Shown piece after piece: positions 33,161 through 43,600 of a DNA stretch of 64,000 nt (position 1 is the first letter of the stretch; every line of letters starts with the position of its first letter). The notes below the pieces were generated by a model. That model was not told the DNA's origin, searched no databases, and was given only the letters and a program-made list of their open reading frames with translations. Where the stretch lies: the NCBI GenBank assembly GCA_963677325.2, contig CAXXGM010000007.1, positions 248,001-312,000 on the forward strand. The letters run 5' to 3'. The position numbers were made by a program, and so were the translations under genes. This DNA is from G963677325 sp963677325 (lineage in GTDB: Bacteria > Bacteroidota > Bacteroidia > Bacteroidales > Prolixibacteraceae).

Positions 33161-34456
33161 ATGAACATCATCCAAATAATCCCCGGCTCCGGTGGCAGTT
33201 TTTACTGCGGCAATTGTATGCGCGACAGCAAATATGTCGAGGTACTTCGCAAACAGGGTCACCAGGTAATAAAAATACCAATGTATCTTCCCCTGTTCTC
33301 TGATGAACACGATTTGAATGAGGTTCCTGTTTTTTATGGTGCGGTCAGTATCTACCTCAAACAACTATATCCCTTTCTGAACAAGGCTCCCAAGTGGTTC
33401 GACCGTTTGTTGAATTCCAAACCGGTGCTGAAACTGGCATCCAATATGGCGGGATCTACCAGTGCCAAAGGATTGGAAGACATGACCATCTCGATGCTGA
33501 TGGGGGAGGATGGTAAACAAAAGGAGGAGTTGGAGCATCTGATTGATTGGATGGAAAAATACGGTAAGCCTGATATCGTCCATATCTCGAATGCTTTGTT
33601 ATTGGGCCTGGCTCACAGGATCAAAGAACGGTTAAAAGTGCCGGTGGTCTGCTCTCTGCAGGATGAAGATGTCTGGGTTGATGCAATGGGTAACGGGTAT
33701 CGTGAAAAAGTCTGGAAACTGATGAGCGAGAAATCGGCTGATGTGGACGCCTTTATTGCGGTCAGCGATTACTTCAAAGATCGGATGCTGCAGCAAATGG
33801 TGTTGCCCGTTGAAAAGTTACATTCTTTACATTTGGGAGTTGATCCGGGCGATTATGAATACATTCCAGTAAAGGAAAAATCAAGGAATATTGGTTACCT
33901 CTCCCGGATGTGCCACGAAAACGGCTTCGATATCCTGGTGGATGCATTTATCCTGCTGAAAAAGAAAGAGGGTTTTGGGGATGTTAAACTGGTCGTAACG
34001 GGTGGATCTACCGGAGATGATACCAAATACATTAAATCACTCAGGAAAAAACTGTCACGGGAAAAACTGGAGGGCGAGGTCGGGTTTCATGAACTGTTTG
34101 AAGGTCCCGGACGAAAGGAGTTTTTCAAGAAAGTGTCAGTCATGTCTGTCCCAGTGCGCAATGGTGAAGCTTTTGGAATGTATCTGCTTGAAGCAATGGC
34201 CAGCGGCATCCCTGTCGTTCAGCCTGCTCTCGGTGCATTTCCAGAGATTATCAGTCTCTCAGGCGGCGGTATAGTCTATCAGCATAATACACCGGAAGAA
34301 CTTTGTGAAAGTTTAGCAGCATTGTTATCTGATCCCGGTAAATTAAATGAATTAAGCGCCAAGGCCCGAAAAGGAGTGGAGGCAAAGTTTGATATTTTTG
34401 ATCATGCAAAGTCCATGATTGAAATCTACAAGTCATTTGAAAATTTGAAAATTTGA
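33161..34456 (+). CDS. Glycosyltransferase family 4 protein
   Basis: A 431-residue GT-B enzyme. The N-terminal Rossmann domain opens with IIQIIPGSGGSFYCGNCMRD, and the donor-binding domain has IGYLSRMCHENGFDILVDAF, VVTGGST and EAFGMYLLEAMASGIPVVQPALGAFPEII, where the E-x7-E motif is visible. The CGNCMRD cysteines are unusual for GT4 but recur in a Bacteroidota subgroup. Its donor and acceptor are unknown and no polysaccharide cluster surrounds it. The start is 3 bases after the RelE stop, suggesting translational linkage. Confidence 0.88.
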   Translation: MNIIQIIPGSGGSFYCGNCMRDSKYVEVLRKQGHQVIKIPMYLPLFSDEHDLNEVPVFYGAVSIYLKQLYPFLNKAPKWFDRLLNSKPVLKLASNMAGSTSAKGLEDMTISMLMGEDGKQKEELEHLIDWMEKYGKPDIVHISNALLLGLAHRIKERLKVPVVCSLQDEDVWVDAMGNGYREKVWKLMSEKSADVDAFIAVSDYFKDRMLQQMVLPVEKLHSLHLGVDPGDYEYIPVKEKSRNIGYLSRMCHENGFDILVDAFILLKKKEGFGDVKLVVTGGSTGDDTKYIKSLRKKLSREKLEGEVGFHELFEGPGRKEFFKKVSVMSVPVRNGEAFGMYLLEAMASGIPVVQPALGAFPEIISLSGGGIVYQHNTPEELCESLAALLSDPGKLNELSAKARKGVEAKFDIFDHAKSMIEIYKSFENLKI

Positions 34457-34646
34457 AAATGGGGGAATGTGAAAGTTCGGAGCTAATTGAATATAAGTTT
34501 GTAAAATATCTTACTGATTTGCTCCGTACTTCCGTCGTATTTCCCTCGTATTTGGTTCGGAATACAATTTTGTAAGTGTATTTACATAATATATAGAGAA
34601 TGCTGAGAAATTATACAGATCACGTGAGCCTTGCTAACTAACCGGC

Positions 34647-35390
34647 TCATCTATTCCTCTTCCAGTACATTCCGATCCCAGCGAGAATAAGGATACAACC
34701 GAAAAGAAATAACTTCACATCAAAACGGTCAGGAATGTATTGAGCTGAATAAGCGATGGCCTCTTTCGAAAAGAAAAGCTGAGTGTTCGGAATGTTGGGA
34801 TGATGAGAGGTGATAAACTGGTAATAATCTTTGCAAAAAGAAATGATGACTACTATAGCCCCAGCGATTAAAAGAACCCATTCCCGCATCTTTAAATTTA
34901 CATTCTGACTTTGATTCGAAAAATATAATATACAAAGGGCCAGTAAAATCATCAGCGCTGATAGTAATAACGGCGCCCAGACCGGGCCCACCCAAATCAG
35001 GGGTATCAGAAACAGGATATCCCATTCGGATAAGCTTACCGGCCACCCGATGATCAGGTAAAGAAAAAGGTAATAAGAAATATCCCAGACCGCGAAGCTG
35101 TAAATAAACCAGGCAAATCGCCCGGTTTTGGTTTTCCCGGCCAGTATCCCGATCGCTAACAGCATGATCATCGTTGCCAGCTCCCTGATTACTTCGGTGA
35201 TGGCTACAGTCGTTGAGGTTAGCTGCACTGGAAATTTAAATCCCTGGGGGTAATAAAGCTCACGCAGGTAGATCACCACTGCACTTTCCACCATTCCCAT
35301 TGCAAGTGTTAATAAAGTTACCCACAGCAAATTCTTGTTTATTAATAGATTGACTTTCTTTTGAACCCTGTTATCCTGAATATTATTCAT
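34647..35390 (-). CDS. Polytopic membrane protein of unknown function
   Basis: A 247-residue protein with about seven transmembrane helices (LLWVTLLTLAMGMVESAVVIYL, LATMIMLLAIGILAG, WDILFLIPLIWVGPVWAPLL and others). No family symbol recognised; similar proteins appear as uncharacterised in Bacteroidota. Charged residues in the first loop (YLRELYYPQ) could be functional. The stop overlaps a TGAGCC...GGCTCA inverted repeat (34625-34649) shared with the opposing transcript. Confidence 0.7.
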   Translation of the reverse strand: MNNIQDNRVQKKVNLLINKNLLWVTLLTLAMGMVESAVVIYLRELYYPQGFKFPVQLTSTTVAITEVIRELATMIMLLAIGILAGKTKTGRFAWFIYSFAVWDISYYLFLYLIIGWPVSLSEWDILFLIPLIWVGPVWAPLLLSALMILLALCILYFSNQSQNVNLKMREWVLLIAGAIVVIISFCKDYYQFITSHHPNIPNTQLFFSKEAIAYSAQYIPDRFDVKLFLFGCILILAGIGMYWKRNR

Positions 35391-35538
35391 AGCTGATGGT
35401 CGACGTATTTTGCAATTGATTTGAAGTTACTTAAATTACCGTAATGATTCAATATAAACGCTGTTCCTCCGCTTAGAAAGCGAACATTGAGCGGATAATG
35501 AGCGAACAAAGAGCGAACAAACTCTGATTCGATGATAA

Positions 35539-35976
35539 TTAACCACCAGACATATTATTGCTTCTGTCTTTTAAAATCAAAATCAATGTTAAAAAATAAG
35601 GAACATTGAATCCGGATAATATCGTGAGAACCACAAGAAAAGTTTTTCCCCAATCGCTACCATTAGATAGAAAATATGAACACGTAAGAGAAGGTAAAAG
35701 GCTGGCCATTGCTATGTAAACACTCAAGGCAGCTACCCCCTTTTCATAGAAGTATTGTGTTACCGGGATAAAAATATAGGCTACCATTACAAAAGCAATT
35801 CCGAAAATTCCATAAAAAATCATGCCAAGGAATAAATCTGTCATGTCTGATTTGTAATTGGAATCAATTAAGTACATTATACATACCCAGCTTAAGTAAA
35901 CGACAAAACTGAATAATGGGACAAGCCATTTAGCATTATCATATTTCATACCACCGAAAGGATTTTTATCAGCCAT
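35539..35976 (-). CDS. Small four-helix membrane protein
   Basis: A 145-residue protein with four hydrophobic helices (LVPLFSFVVYLSWVCIMYLI, MIFYGIFGIAFVMVAYIFIP, ALSVYIAMASLLPSL and FLVVLTILSGFNVPYFLTLILIL). No family recognised and no functional residues stand out. Probably expressed alone or with the gene at 36194; the 217-base gap between them holds an AATGTTT-type repeat. Confidence 0.6.
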   Translation of the reverse strand: MADKNPFGGMKYDNAKWLVPLFSFVVYLSWVCIMYLIDSNYKSDMTDLFLGMIFYGIFGIAFVMVAYIFIPVTQYFYEKGVAALSVYIAMASLLPSLTCSYFLSNGSDWGKTFLVVLTILSGFNVPYFLTLILILKDRSNNMSGG

Positions 35977-36193
35977 AGAAGGAGTCGTAAAAGAGTTCCT
36001 GAGAAATATTGAAAAACGAGCACTTTCAGTGAAGTGAGAAAAGGTGAACGGCAGGGACGTATGAAGACGATTACTGATAGAACATCCATTGAAATTTTTA
36101 CCTGTAAATCCGATCTCATGCTTTTCAATGTTTCAATGTTTTAATGTTTCATAAATTGAATTGAAACGTTATTCAATATTTGTGGGCATTTCA

Positions 36194-37681
36194 TTATTTC
36201 GTCAGTTTGTTCGATTTTGCAAGTTCTTCAAAGTACTGGTAGGTTTTTTCCCTGGTTGCGCACCAGGTAATGATTCCTGATTTTTCACAGTCTTCAAGAA
36301 AAGTGCCTATTGTTTCAGGCAGATAATAAGTCTCGTATTTACCTGTTAAACGCAATTGATAGGTTCCTTTATTGATTGAATCATAAAATTTACTTTCCCA
36401 CAATATCGGGTAGTTTTGGTGGCCAAGGCTGTTTAAATAGGAATAATCAATCTCATGACTGTATTTCAGGTTGTATCGGGTGACAATGATATTCCAGTTA
36501 AACAGGCAGGATAGAATCAGCACCCAATAAAATACAAATGAATTACTGCGGAACAGAAACCAGGTGTCTTTTTTGAAGTAGATTTTGTAAAAAGTCAGAA
36601 TCAAACCAATAATTGAAAAGGCCAGGTAGTAATATACCCCTATTCTCAAATAAGTCAGCGAGTAAGCATCTATGTAGAGTTGATTTTTAACCCCCGCCAT
36701 CACGATTAAAACGATATTCTGCACAATCCACAGGTAGGTGAGTGCTTTGATGTTTTTCGATTTAGCATCGAAATTGATAGGCCCCCTGAAGTAATAAGCG
36801 ATCAACAGGATTGCAAAAACAATGGACATGATCACCGCTTCAACTCCGCTGTGTACATAGTCAGAATAGGTTATGCCTTTGGGCAGTTCACCCTTCAGAA
36901 AAAGATAATGGATATCGCTGATGTTCAGAAAAAGCAGGAGCAGGTTTAAAATAACAAACAACAGGAGAGCTGAAGAGCGTTCGCTTTCCAAATTGGAGAA
37001 TAGGCGGAACAAGGATAGCTCGTAAGGTTTCAGCGAAGTTTCTTTGATGGTATGATCGTGTTTTGGTTCAAGCCTTAACAGCTTATTCAGTAAGGGTGGT
37101 CTGATGAAGAACGAGTATAAAAGAAATGATCCGAAGATGGTGAAGAAGATCCATCCCCAGTCTATATGATCAAATATTCCTAAGAAATAGGAGTTGAAGA
37201 TAGGGCTGGCAAAACGATAGAGCGTAAGAAATAAGAAGGTGACGAGAGCCACAATGATAATTACAGGCCATTTTGTCTGACGGGTGATCCGTGGCGAAGG
37301 GCGTAAATATTTTAGTCTGTATAATTTCCCCAGGATGTTGAAAACTACCGATCCTATGATAGAAATCATGCTGCTGGCGAGGGCAATGAAGTAAGATGTG
37401 TATTTCGACCTTTGCAATGTCATCAGAATTAAAAGGGAGATAACGCCCATGAAAATGGAAAGACGGCTGGCATAATAAACAACAGAAAACGATGAGATTA
37501 AAGTTCCCGCTGTGATGATAAGCCATTGTTTTGTTTTCCAGACGCTCCTGTTCATTATTCCGGAGAAGGCGATGAGCAGTATTGCAAATAATCCAAAGTT
37601 GATTCCGGCATTTCCCTTCTTGTAAAATAGAAGGGTGAAACCTAACACCGTAATCAGGTAAAGTAATTTGTTTGTTTTCAT
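36194..37681 (-). CDS. DUF4153/DUF4173-type polytopic membrane protein
   Basis: A 495-residue inner-membrane protein with about twelve helices, and a C-terminal soluble tail of ~100 residues ending TWCATREKTYQYFEELAKSN. The FASPIFNSYFLGIFDHIDWGWIFFTIFGSF region resembles the DUF4153/DUF4173 group, which in Bacteroidota is often encoded next to a small winged-helix regulator, as here. Function unknown. 147 bases separate it from the regulator upstream. Confidence 0.65.
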   Translation of the reverse strand: MKTNKLLYLITVLGFTLLFYKKGNAGINFGLFAILLIAFSGIMNRSVWKTKQWLIITAGTLISSFSVVYYASRLSIFMGVISLLILMTLQRSKYTSYFIALASSMISIIGSVVFNILGKLYRLKYLRPSPRITRQTKWPVIIIVALVTFLFLTLYRFASPIFNSYFLGIFDHIDWGWIFFTIFGSFLLYSFFIRPPLLNKLLRLEPKHDHTIKETSLKPYELSLFRLFSNLESERSSALLLFVILNLLLLFLNISDIHYLFLKGELPKGITYSDYVHSGVEAVIMSIVFAILLIAYYFRGPINFDAKSKNIKALTYLWIVQNIVLIVMAGVKNQLYIDAYSLTYLRIGVYYYLAFSIIGLILTFYKIYFKKDTWFLFRSNSFVFYWVLILSCLFNWNIIVTRYNLKYSHEIDYSYLNSLGHQNYPILWESKFYDSINKGTYQLRLTGKYETYYLPETIGTFLEDCEKSGIITWCATREKTYQYFEELAKSNKLTK

Positions 37682-37828
37682 AATCGACTGATGTTATTTG
37701 TTATTATTGTTGGCATGAATAGTCATTTAATGGTCATGGTGATATGTCACTGAAACTTTGAAACATTGATGCATCTGTAGAATAATTAAAAGTACTTTGA
37801 AAAACAAAGTATAAATACAAAAAAAAGA

Positions 37829-38125
37829 CTAACCTGCCCGAATAAGTTTTTCAAGTGCATTCAGATGCGATTTAAAAGCCTTTTTGCCTTGTTCTGTGGC
37901 AGAGTAACTCGTTCTTGGTTTGCGGCCTATAAATTCTTTTTGCATGATGATATAATTGATACCCTCGAGCGCTTTTAGGTGACTGGCTAAATTACCGTCG
38001 GTAAGGTTCAGCGTTTCTTTAATCGAATTAAAATCCACAACGTTATTGACCATCAACATAGACATGATCCCCAATCGTACCCGGTTATCGAATGCCTTGT
38101 CTAAATCTGATATAATATTCTTCAT
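37829..38125 (-). CDS. Winged-helix transcriptional regulator
   Basis: A 98-residue DNA-binding protein: FDNRVRLGIMSMLMVNNVVDFNSIKETLNLTDGNLASHLKALEGINYIIMQKEFIGRKPRTSYSATEQGKKAFKSHL is a MarR/ArsR-type winged helix of the HTH_27 kind. Ligand-binding residues are not evident. It lies between two membrane-protein genes on the same strand and probably controls the downstream DUF4153-type gene. Confidence 0.88.
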   Translation of the reverse strand: MKNIISDLDKAFDNRVRLGIMSMLMVNNVVDFNSIKETLNLTDGNLASHLKALEGINYIIMQKEFIGRKPRTSYSATEQGKKAFKSHLNALEKLIRAG

Positions 38126-38222
38126 TCTGTCTGTGTCAGTTTCTCTGAGATATTAGATATTAGAGATGAGATATGAGATATTAGATATTAGTGATGATGA
38201 ACTGCTAATCTATAGTCATAAC

Positions 38223-38864
38223 TCATCTCTCATATCTGTTGTACAAAGCTATCCCGTAAATGATGTGGAATAGACCAAACCCGATTAACCAAAATAGCAG
38301 GCCATAGCCATAAAATACAAGGGCAAGGAGTCCGGTAATAATTTCGGCCAGACCAAGCCAATGTGTATGACTAACGGTATATTTGCTTGCATTAACGAGG
38401 GCCAGCCCATAAAAGATAAGCATCGTTGGGGCTATCAGTCCATACATCCCGAACTTAAAAACGATAGCCAGGATAAACAGACCACCCGTAACCAGGGGAA
38501 TACCCATATTAAATGTTACCAGTTTTGCTGTTTTGTCCCAAATTGGAAGATTCTTCTTTTTGGCATTTCTTCTTGTAAAATAATAGGCAAAGATGAGGGC
38601 AATCAGGATCGTAACGACTCCAAGCGACAGCAGAAAAATGATCTGCTCATTTGCTGCTGGGTTAGGGTTGAATAGATTAAAGTTCAGCGCCTGCTCATGA
38701 TTCCACGTTGATCCCAGATAAAACCAGGCAATTGTCCCGCTGATAAGGGCCGTGACGCCGGCGGCAATTCCTGACAATCCGCTTAACGACATGAACTTGG
38801 ACGATCGTTCCATGATCGATCGTATCTCATGGATGCTTTCCAGATATTCTTTTGAATCTTCCAT
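38223..38864 (-). CDS. Membrane protein with N-terminal helical region
   Basis: A 213-residue protein if started at MEDSKEYLESIHEIRSIMER (ATG at 38864). The longer frame to 38996 is rejected because a good promoter (38885-38915) lies inside it. After a helical cytoplasmic N-terminus there are about six membrane segments (FMSLSGLSGIAAGVTALISG, IIFLLSLGVVTILIALIFAY and others). Found beside winged-helix regulators in Bacteroidota; function unknown. Confidence 0.75.
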   Translation of the reverse strand: MEDSKEYLESIHEIRSIMERSSKFMSLSGLSGIAAGVTALISGTIAWFYLGSTWNHEQALNFNLFNPNPAANEQIIFLLSLGVVTILIALIFAYYFTRRNAKKKNLPIWDKTAKLVTFNMGIPLVTGGLFILAIVFKFGMYGLIAPTMLIFYGLALVNASKYTVSHTHWLGLAEIITGLLALVFYGYGLLFWLIGFGLFHIIYGIALYNRYER

Positions 38865-38884
38865 TTTGAAAGTACTTTGAGATG

Positions 38885-38915
38885 CAAAGTTAATACAGTA
38901 ATTTTTAAAAACAAA
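38885..38915 (-). promoter_or_regulatory. Bacteroidota-type promoter for the 38223-38864 gene
   Basis: On the minus strand TTTG (38915-38912), a 19-base spacer and TAACTTTG (38892-38885) match the TTTG/TAnnTTTG consensus. The start of transcription would fall about 38878, 14 bases from the ATG at 38864. Confidence 0.7.
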
Positions 38916-39038
38916 TATTTTATTGATGTTTTTTAAAAATAGGTAAATCCCTGCATATTGAGTCAAATCTCTTAGACTAAAATAGAATGCGGGCATTTGA
39001 TAGGAGCATTGATTATGGCAGATTGTGCAAGGCGGCGT

Positions 39039-39254
39039 TCACCATTTTTGGATTTTTCTGGATGGTCCGATGATAAAATAAAGGATTGCTCCGAGAACAG
39101 GAAGGAATAATACAATTAGTGTGAAGATAATTTTATCATTGCCGTTGAATTCACTTCTTATAATGTCAACTAATGCAATAGCCGGTAATAAGAATGCTAA
39201 GATTGGTAATATGATTACTAATTGCCAAGGTCCCAAGACTCCAAGAATTTCCAT
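39039..39254 (-). CDS. Small PLDc_N-type membrane protein
   Basis: A 71-residue protein with two helices: WQLVIILPILAFLLPAIALVDIIRSEF and IIFTLIVLFLPVLGAILYFIIGPSRKI. The final PVLGAILYFIIG is the signature of the phospholipase-D N-terminal (PLDc_N) domain. No nuclease domain follows, as in many small Bacteroidota members. Role unknown. Confidence 0.8.
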   Translation of the reverse strand: MEILGVLGPWQLVIILPILAFLLPAIALVDIIRSEFNGNDKIIFTLIVLFLPVLGAILYFIIGPSRKIQKW

Positions 39255-39313
39255 AATTATTTTTTACAAGATTTGTTTAGCATTCAAATTTAAATAAATA
39301 AACATAAAAAGCA

Positions 39314-39792
39314 AAATGGGCATTAGGCTTCAGGCTATTGTCTATAGGGAAACAGGCTCGGGTCCTTAAACTTTAAGTCTAAAGAGCCCTAAAACTATGC
39401 TTCCTGCGAATTTGAAAAGCAATTAAAATCCTTATTTTTACACTCAGGATTAGACTGTAGGCTTAAGGCTTTAGGTTGTAGTCTATAGAGTCTATATCAA
39501 GGCTGCAGGTTGTAAGAGGCCGTAAACTTTTTATAGAAAAAACGTCAGGAGGAGACTACATTTCGTACCTAAAGGCACGATGGTTTCGATTTATATTTCA
39601 TTTTCTATAAACATTAGATGCCTAAAGGCATTTATTCGTCGAAAGCTGATGGGTTGATTTGCTGATATGTTGATGGGTTGATGTGCTGATGTGCTGATTA
39701 GATTTACTGATTTGCTTATACAACGCAAGCCCACTCGCACATGTTTTCCTAAAGCCTTCAGCCTAAAGTTTTAAGTCTTAAGTCTAAAGCCT
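39314..39792. repeat. Dense intergenic repeat field (heptamers, hairpins, CTGATGTG words)
   Basis: The gene-free stretch 39255-39808 is composed largely of repeats. GGCTT(T/A)AG-type heptamers lie at 39314-39350, 39447-39510 and 39750-39792. Small hairpins CGTACCTAAAGGCACG (about 39567-39582) and ATGCCTAAAGGCAT (about 39619-39632) follow. Then GCTGATGGGTTGATTTGCTG and further TTGATGTGCTGATGTGCTGA words run from about 39645 to 39705. The last family reappears, in the other orientation, inside the permease gene at 43151-43255. Confidence 0.75.
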
Positions 39793-39808
39793 ACTAAATA
39801 AAATAAAT

Positions 39809-40498
39809 ATGCTTCTTCAATTAAAAAATATCTCCAGGGGTTACGGCGATCCGCAAAAGAGCAACTACCGAAAAGTTCTGGATGGATTGAATCTGGAAGT
39901 TGAGGCGGGTCAGAAAATTGCAATCGCAGGACCCAGCGGATCAGGGAAGACTACATTGCTGAACCTGATAGGAACCCTTGATCTGCCTGACTCGGGAGAG
40001 ATTTATTTTAAAGACAAGGAGATCACCCGCTATTCAAAACAGGAGCTGGCTCATTTCAGAAACCGCGAACTTGGATTCGTTTTTCAGCTTCATTATTTAC
40101 TGCCTCAATGCACGGTCTGGGAAAATATTATGCTTCCTGTCCTCCCATTTAAAAAGGTGGTTGGAAAAGAAGAAAAAGAATGGGGAGAGCACCTGTTGCG
40201 CAAAGTGGGATTGTGGGAACAGCGCAATCAAAAGCCTTCCGAAATATCGGGCGGGGAGAGTCAGCGGGCTGCAGTGGTGAGGGCTTTGATCAATAAGCCT
40301 CAGCTGATCCTGGCCGATGAGCCCACCGGCGCCCTGGATGAGCAAAATGCTGAAAATCTTACTGACATCCTTCAGACTTTAAGCATTGAAGAGCATGTTA
40401 CCCTCATCGTGGTAACTCATTCCAATGAACTGGCTGCAAGAATGGATAAGGTTTATCATCTTATTAAAGGCGAATTACACGAATTAGGGACGAATTGA
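39809..40498 (+). CDS. ABC transporter ATP-binding protein, LolD/MacB type
   Basis: A 229-residue ATPase with Walker A GPSGSGKTT (41-49), Q-loop FVFQLHYLLPQCT, signature SGGESQRAAVVRAL, Walker B LILADEPTGALD and H-loop VVTHSNE. The LPQ-type Q loop and ALINKP spacing put it in the MacB/LolD group, which drives mechanotransmission rather than classical transport. The gene's last ten codons are made of the left arm of the ATTCGTG inverted repeat. The large permease gene starts 134 bases downstream. Confidence 0.92.
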   Translation: MLLQLKNISRGYGDPQKSNYRKVLDGLNLEVEAGQKIAIAGPSGSGKTTLLNLIGTLDLPDSGEIYFKDKEITRYSKQELAHFRNRELGFVFQLHYLLPQCTVWENIMLPVLPFKKVVGKEEKEWGEHLLRKVGLWEQRNQKPSEISGGESQRAAVVRALINKPQLILADEPTGALDEQNAENLTDILQTLSIEEHVTLIVVTHSNELAARMDKVYHLIKGELHELGTN

Positions 40499-40622
40499 CA
40501 CGAAATGAATGCGAAGCTTATGAATATAAATAAAGTTTATTGTTCATATTGAGGCCAATGACGAATGAGCGAAGGATGAATTAAGTACTTCGTGTCAATT
40601 CGTCCTCAATTCGTGAAATTCG
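40471..40622. repeat. Inverted ATTCGTG-type repeat overlapping the ATPase gene end
   Basis: Left arm 40471-40504 and right arm 40589-40622 are reverse complements at 31 of 34 positions (right arm begins TTCGTGTCAATTCGTCCTCA). The left arm encodes the terminal ELHELGTN and the stop of the ATPase gene. A third copy is at 31530-31561. Confidence 0.8.
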
Positions 40623-40631
40623 GACACCATT

Positions 40632-43600
40632 ATGATAAAACTGATAATTAAAAGCTTTCTGTATTACTTCAAAGCCAATCTGCTGGTTGCGTTGGGAGTG
40701 GCCATTTGCACGGCTGTATTGACTGGCGCACTGGTTATTGGCGACTCAGTCCGGTACAGTCTGGAGCAATCCACTTTTTACAGGCTGGGCAATACCACTC
40801 ACCTGGTATCAGCCACAGACCGTTTTTTCAGAGAGGAACTTGCCGGTGATCTTGCAAAAGCCATGAAAATGGATGCAGCTCCCGTTCTTCTTTTGGAAGG
40901 GATGGCGGTCAGCGAAGGAGGTAAGGACAGGGTCAATAAAGTACAGGTCAGCGGGGTCGATACCCGTTTTGAAAAGATAGCTGGGTCTTCCTTCTTTTCC
41001 GGAATTGGACAAAACGAAGTCATCATCAGTTCTAATCTTGCTGAAAGACTTAATCTTAAGAAAGGAAATCTGTTCCTTCTGCGCATCAAAAAAGCAAGCC
41101 TGATTCCCTTGAATGCTCCTTTCGTTTCGGAAGCAGAGACCAGTGTTTCTTTCCGTGCTGTGGTAAAAGAGGTGGCCGGAAGAGAACATCTTGGTTTTTT
41201 TAATCTGAAAAATTCACAGACCGCTCCCTATAATGTTTCCCTTTCGCTCTCCGGATTGAATGAGCTGATGAAATTTAAGGGGAAAGCCAATAATATCCTG
41301 ATCTGTGCTCCGCAATCGAAGAATACGGATATTGAGCTTGGTTTACAGCAATCATTTACTCCTGAGGATGCAGGATTACAGGTTAAGGATATTCCCATAA
41401 CGGGTGAAAAGGAGATTGTCTCAGAGAGGGTGTTTATGGATGAGCCGATCGTTAAAGCTTTTCAGCAATTACCCGGCTCCTATCGTGTGCTGACCTATCT
41501 GGTCAATGCCATCCGGTATCGTGATAAAATTACCCCTTACTCGTTTGCGGCGGCCCTTGAGAAGGAAGAACTGGAAGATGATCAGATCCTGCTCAACACC
41601 TGGACAGCCAATGATCTCGGCGCGGGGGTGGAAGATACCATTCGTCTGAAATATTATGCCATCGGCCCTTTGCGGCAAATGGAAGAGCGGGAGAGTGTCT
41701 TTTTCGTAAAAAAAATTGTCCCGATGCAGGGGATCTATGGTGACCGGGAATTAATGCCTTACCTGCCCGGTCTTGCGGATGCCAAAAGCTGTAAGGAATG
41801 GGAAGCAGGTGTCCCGATCAACCTGGATGCCATCAGGGACAAGGATGAAGCGTACTGGAACCAATTCAAGGGAACGCCCAAAGTCTTTATCTCCATGGCA
41901 AAAGCTCAGAAAATCTGGGCCAATCGTTTTGGAAATTATACAGCGATACGGATCAGCAAGGATCATTTCACCGATCAGGAGTACCGGAAATTGTTCTCTG
42001 CTTCTGTAAAACCTTCCGGTTTAGGGGTGATGGTTACTTCGGTCAGGGAAGATGGATTAAACGCGGCCAGAAACGGGGTTGATTTCAGTCAGCTTTTTCT
42101 TGGACTAAGCTTCTTTTTGCTCTTATCCGCTGTTATTTTGATCAGTCTTTTGTTTCTGTTTAACCTGGAGAATCGTCAGACTCAGACCGGAACATTAAGC
42201 ATTCTTGGATTTACCCGAAAACAGCTGAGCAGGATGCTGTTGTGGGAAGGAGCTATTATTTCAATGGCGGGTGCACTCCTGGGATTGATGTTGACGGTTG
42301 TTTATACCCGGTTGATATTTAATGCACTGAATACGTTGTGGTGGGCCGTGGTGCGTACTTCCGTTCTTGAATTAAAAATTAATCCTTCCACTCTGTTGAC
42401 TGGACTGATCATCACGGTTGTCATTTCCCTTCTGGCCATTTTTCTATCTGTCAACCGGAGTTTCAGAAAACAGGCTGTGGAGCTGCAAAGGCAGCAGGAT
42501 AAGCCTTTAAAACCTTTCCTGGTAAAGCTTAAGATCGGAGTCATGATTTTTTCGCTGAATATTTCTGTTTTCATTGCGGGACTTCAGATCATCATGCATG
42601 AAAAAGCCAACCCGGCCTTATTTTTCATCTCGGGTATTTTCGTTCTGATTGGCTTAATGCTCCTGGCTGATTTATATTTCAGAAAAAACAGGGGAGAATT
42701 GAACCCTCAATTCTCTTCCAAAGCCTTTATCAGGAGGAACAGCTCGCGTAACCTGGGAAGGTCGATTACCGTGGTGATTTTATTTGCCATCGGGACGTTC
42801 CTGGTCATTTCGACGGGAGCCAACCGTAAGGATATTTTTTCAACAGCCAGTAAAAAATCAAACGGGACGGGGGGTTTTCTCTATTTTGCAGAGACCACAG
42901 TACCCGTTCTATATGACCTGAATGATAAAGAGCGGCGGGTCAGGGAAGGATTTGAGCAGGAATTTACGGCAGTGCAATTCAGCAGGATGAGCGGCGATGA
43001 TGCAAGCTGCCTCAATCTGAATAAGATCAGCAATCCGGCTGTATTGGGAGTAAACCCTCAGTATCTTGAAGGCCGCTTCTCCTTTGACTCAAAAATATCC
43101 GGCCTTTCTTCCTCTGACCCCTGGAAAGCGCTCGCTTCTCCCTTATCGTCATCGACTAATCAGCAAATCGACAGCACGACAGCACGACTTCACGAGGAGA
43201 TCACATCAGCACATCATCACATCATCACATCACCCTATCATCCCATCATCCCTGCCATTGCTGATCAGACGGTTATACAATGGAGTCTTGGGAAAAAGAC
43301 AGGCGATACGCTCTATTACCGGAATGAAAAGGGAGATACCCTGGGGTTGAAGTTAATTGCGGGGCTTTCGCCCTCCATCTTCCAGGGATATGTGCTGATA
43401 TCCAGCGATGATTTCCTGAGAAATTATCCTTCCTCCAGCGGCTCGAATGTTTTTCTGATCGATGGGCCTATTGAAAAATCGAAGCAAATAGGGGAGGAGC
43501 TCAGCACTACTTTCCGGGATTATGGATGGGAGATGACCACAACGGCGGAGCGGTTGAATGAATTCAATTCGGTCACCAATACCTATCTCTCCATTTTCAT

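Noticed and set aside
35946..36128. 60-codon minus-strand frame upstream of the four-helix membrane gene
   Set aside because: It overlaps the true gene start and leader, and shows no recognisable features.
38865..38996. N-terminal extension of the membrane gene ending at 38223
   Set aside because: The extension would pass through a good TTTG/TAACTTTG promoter at 38885-38915, and MEDSKEYLES at 38864 is a natural start.
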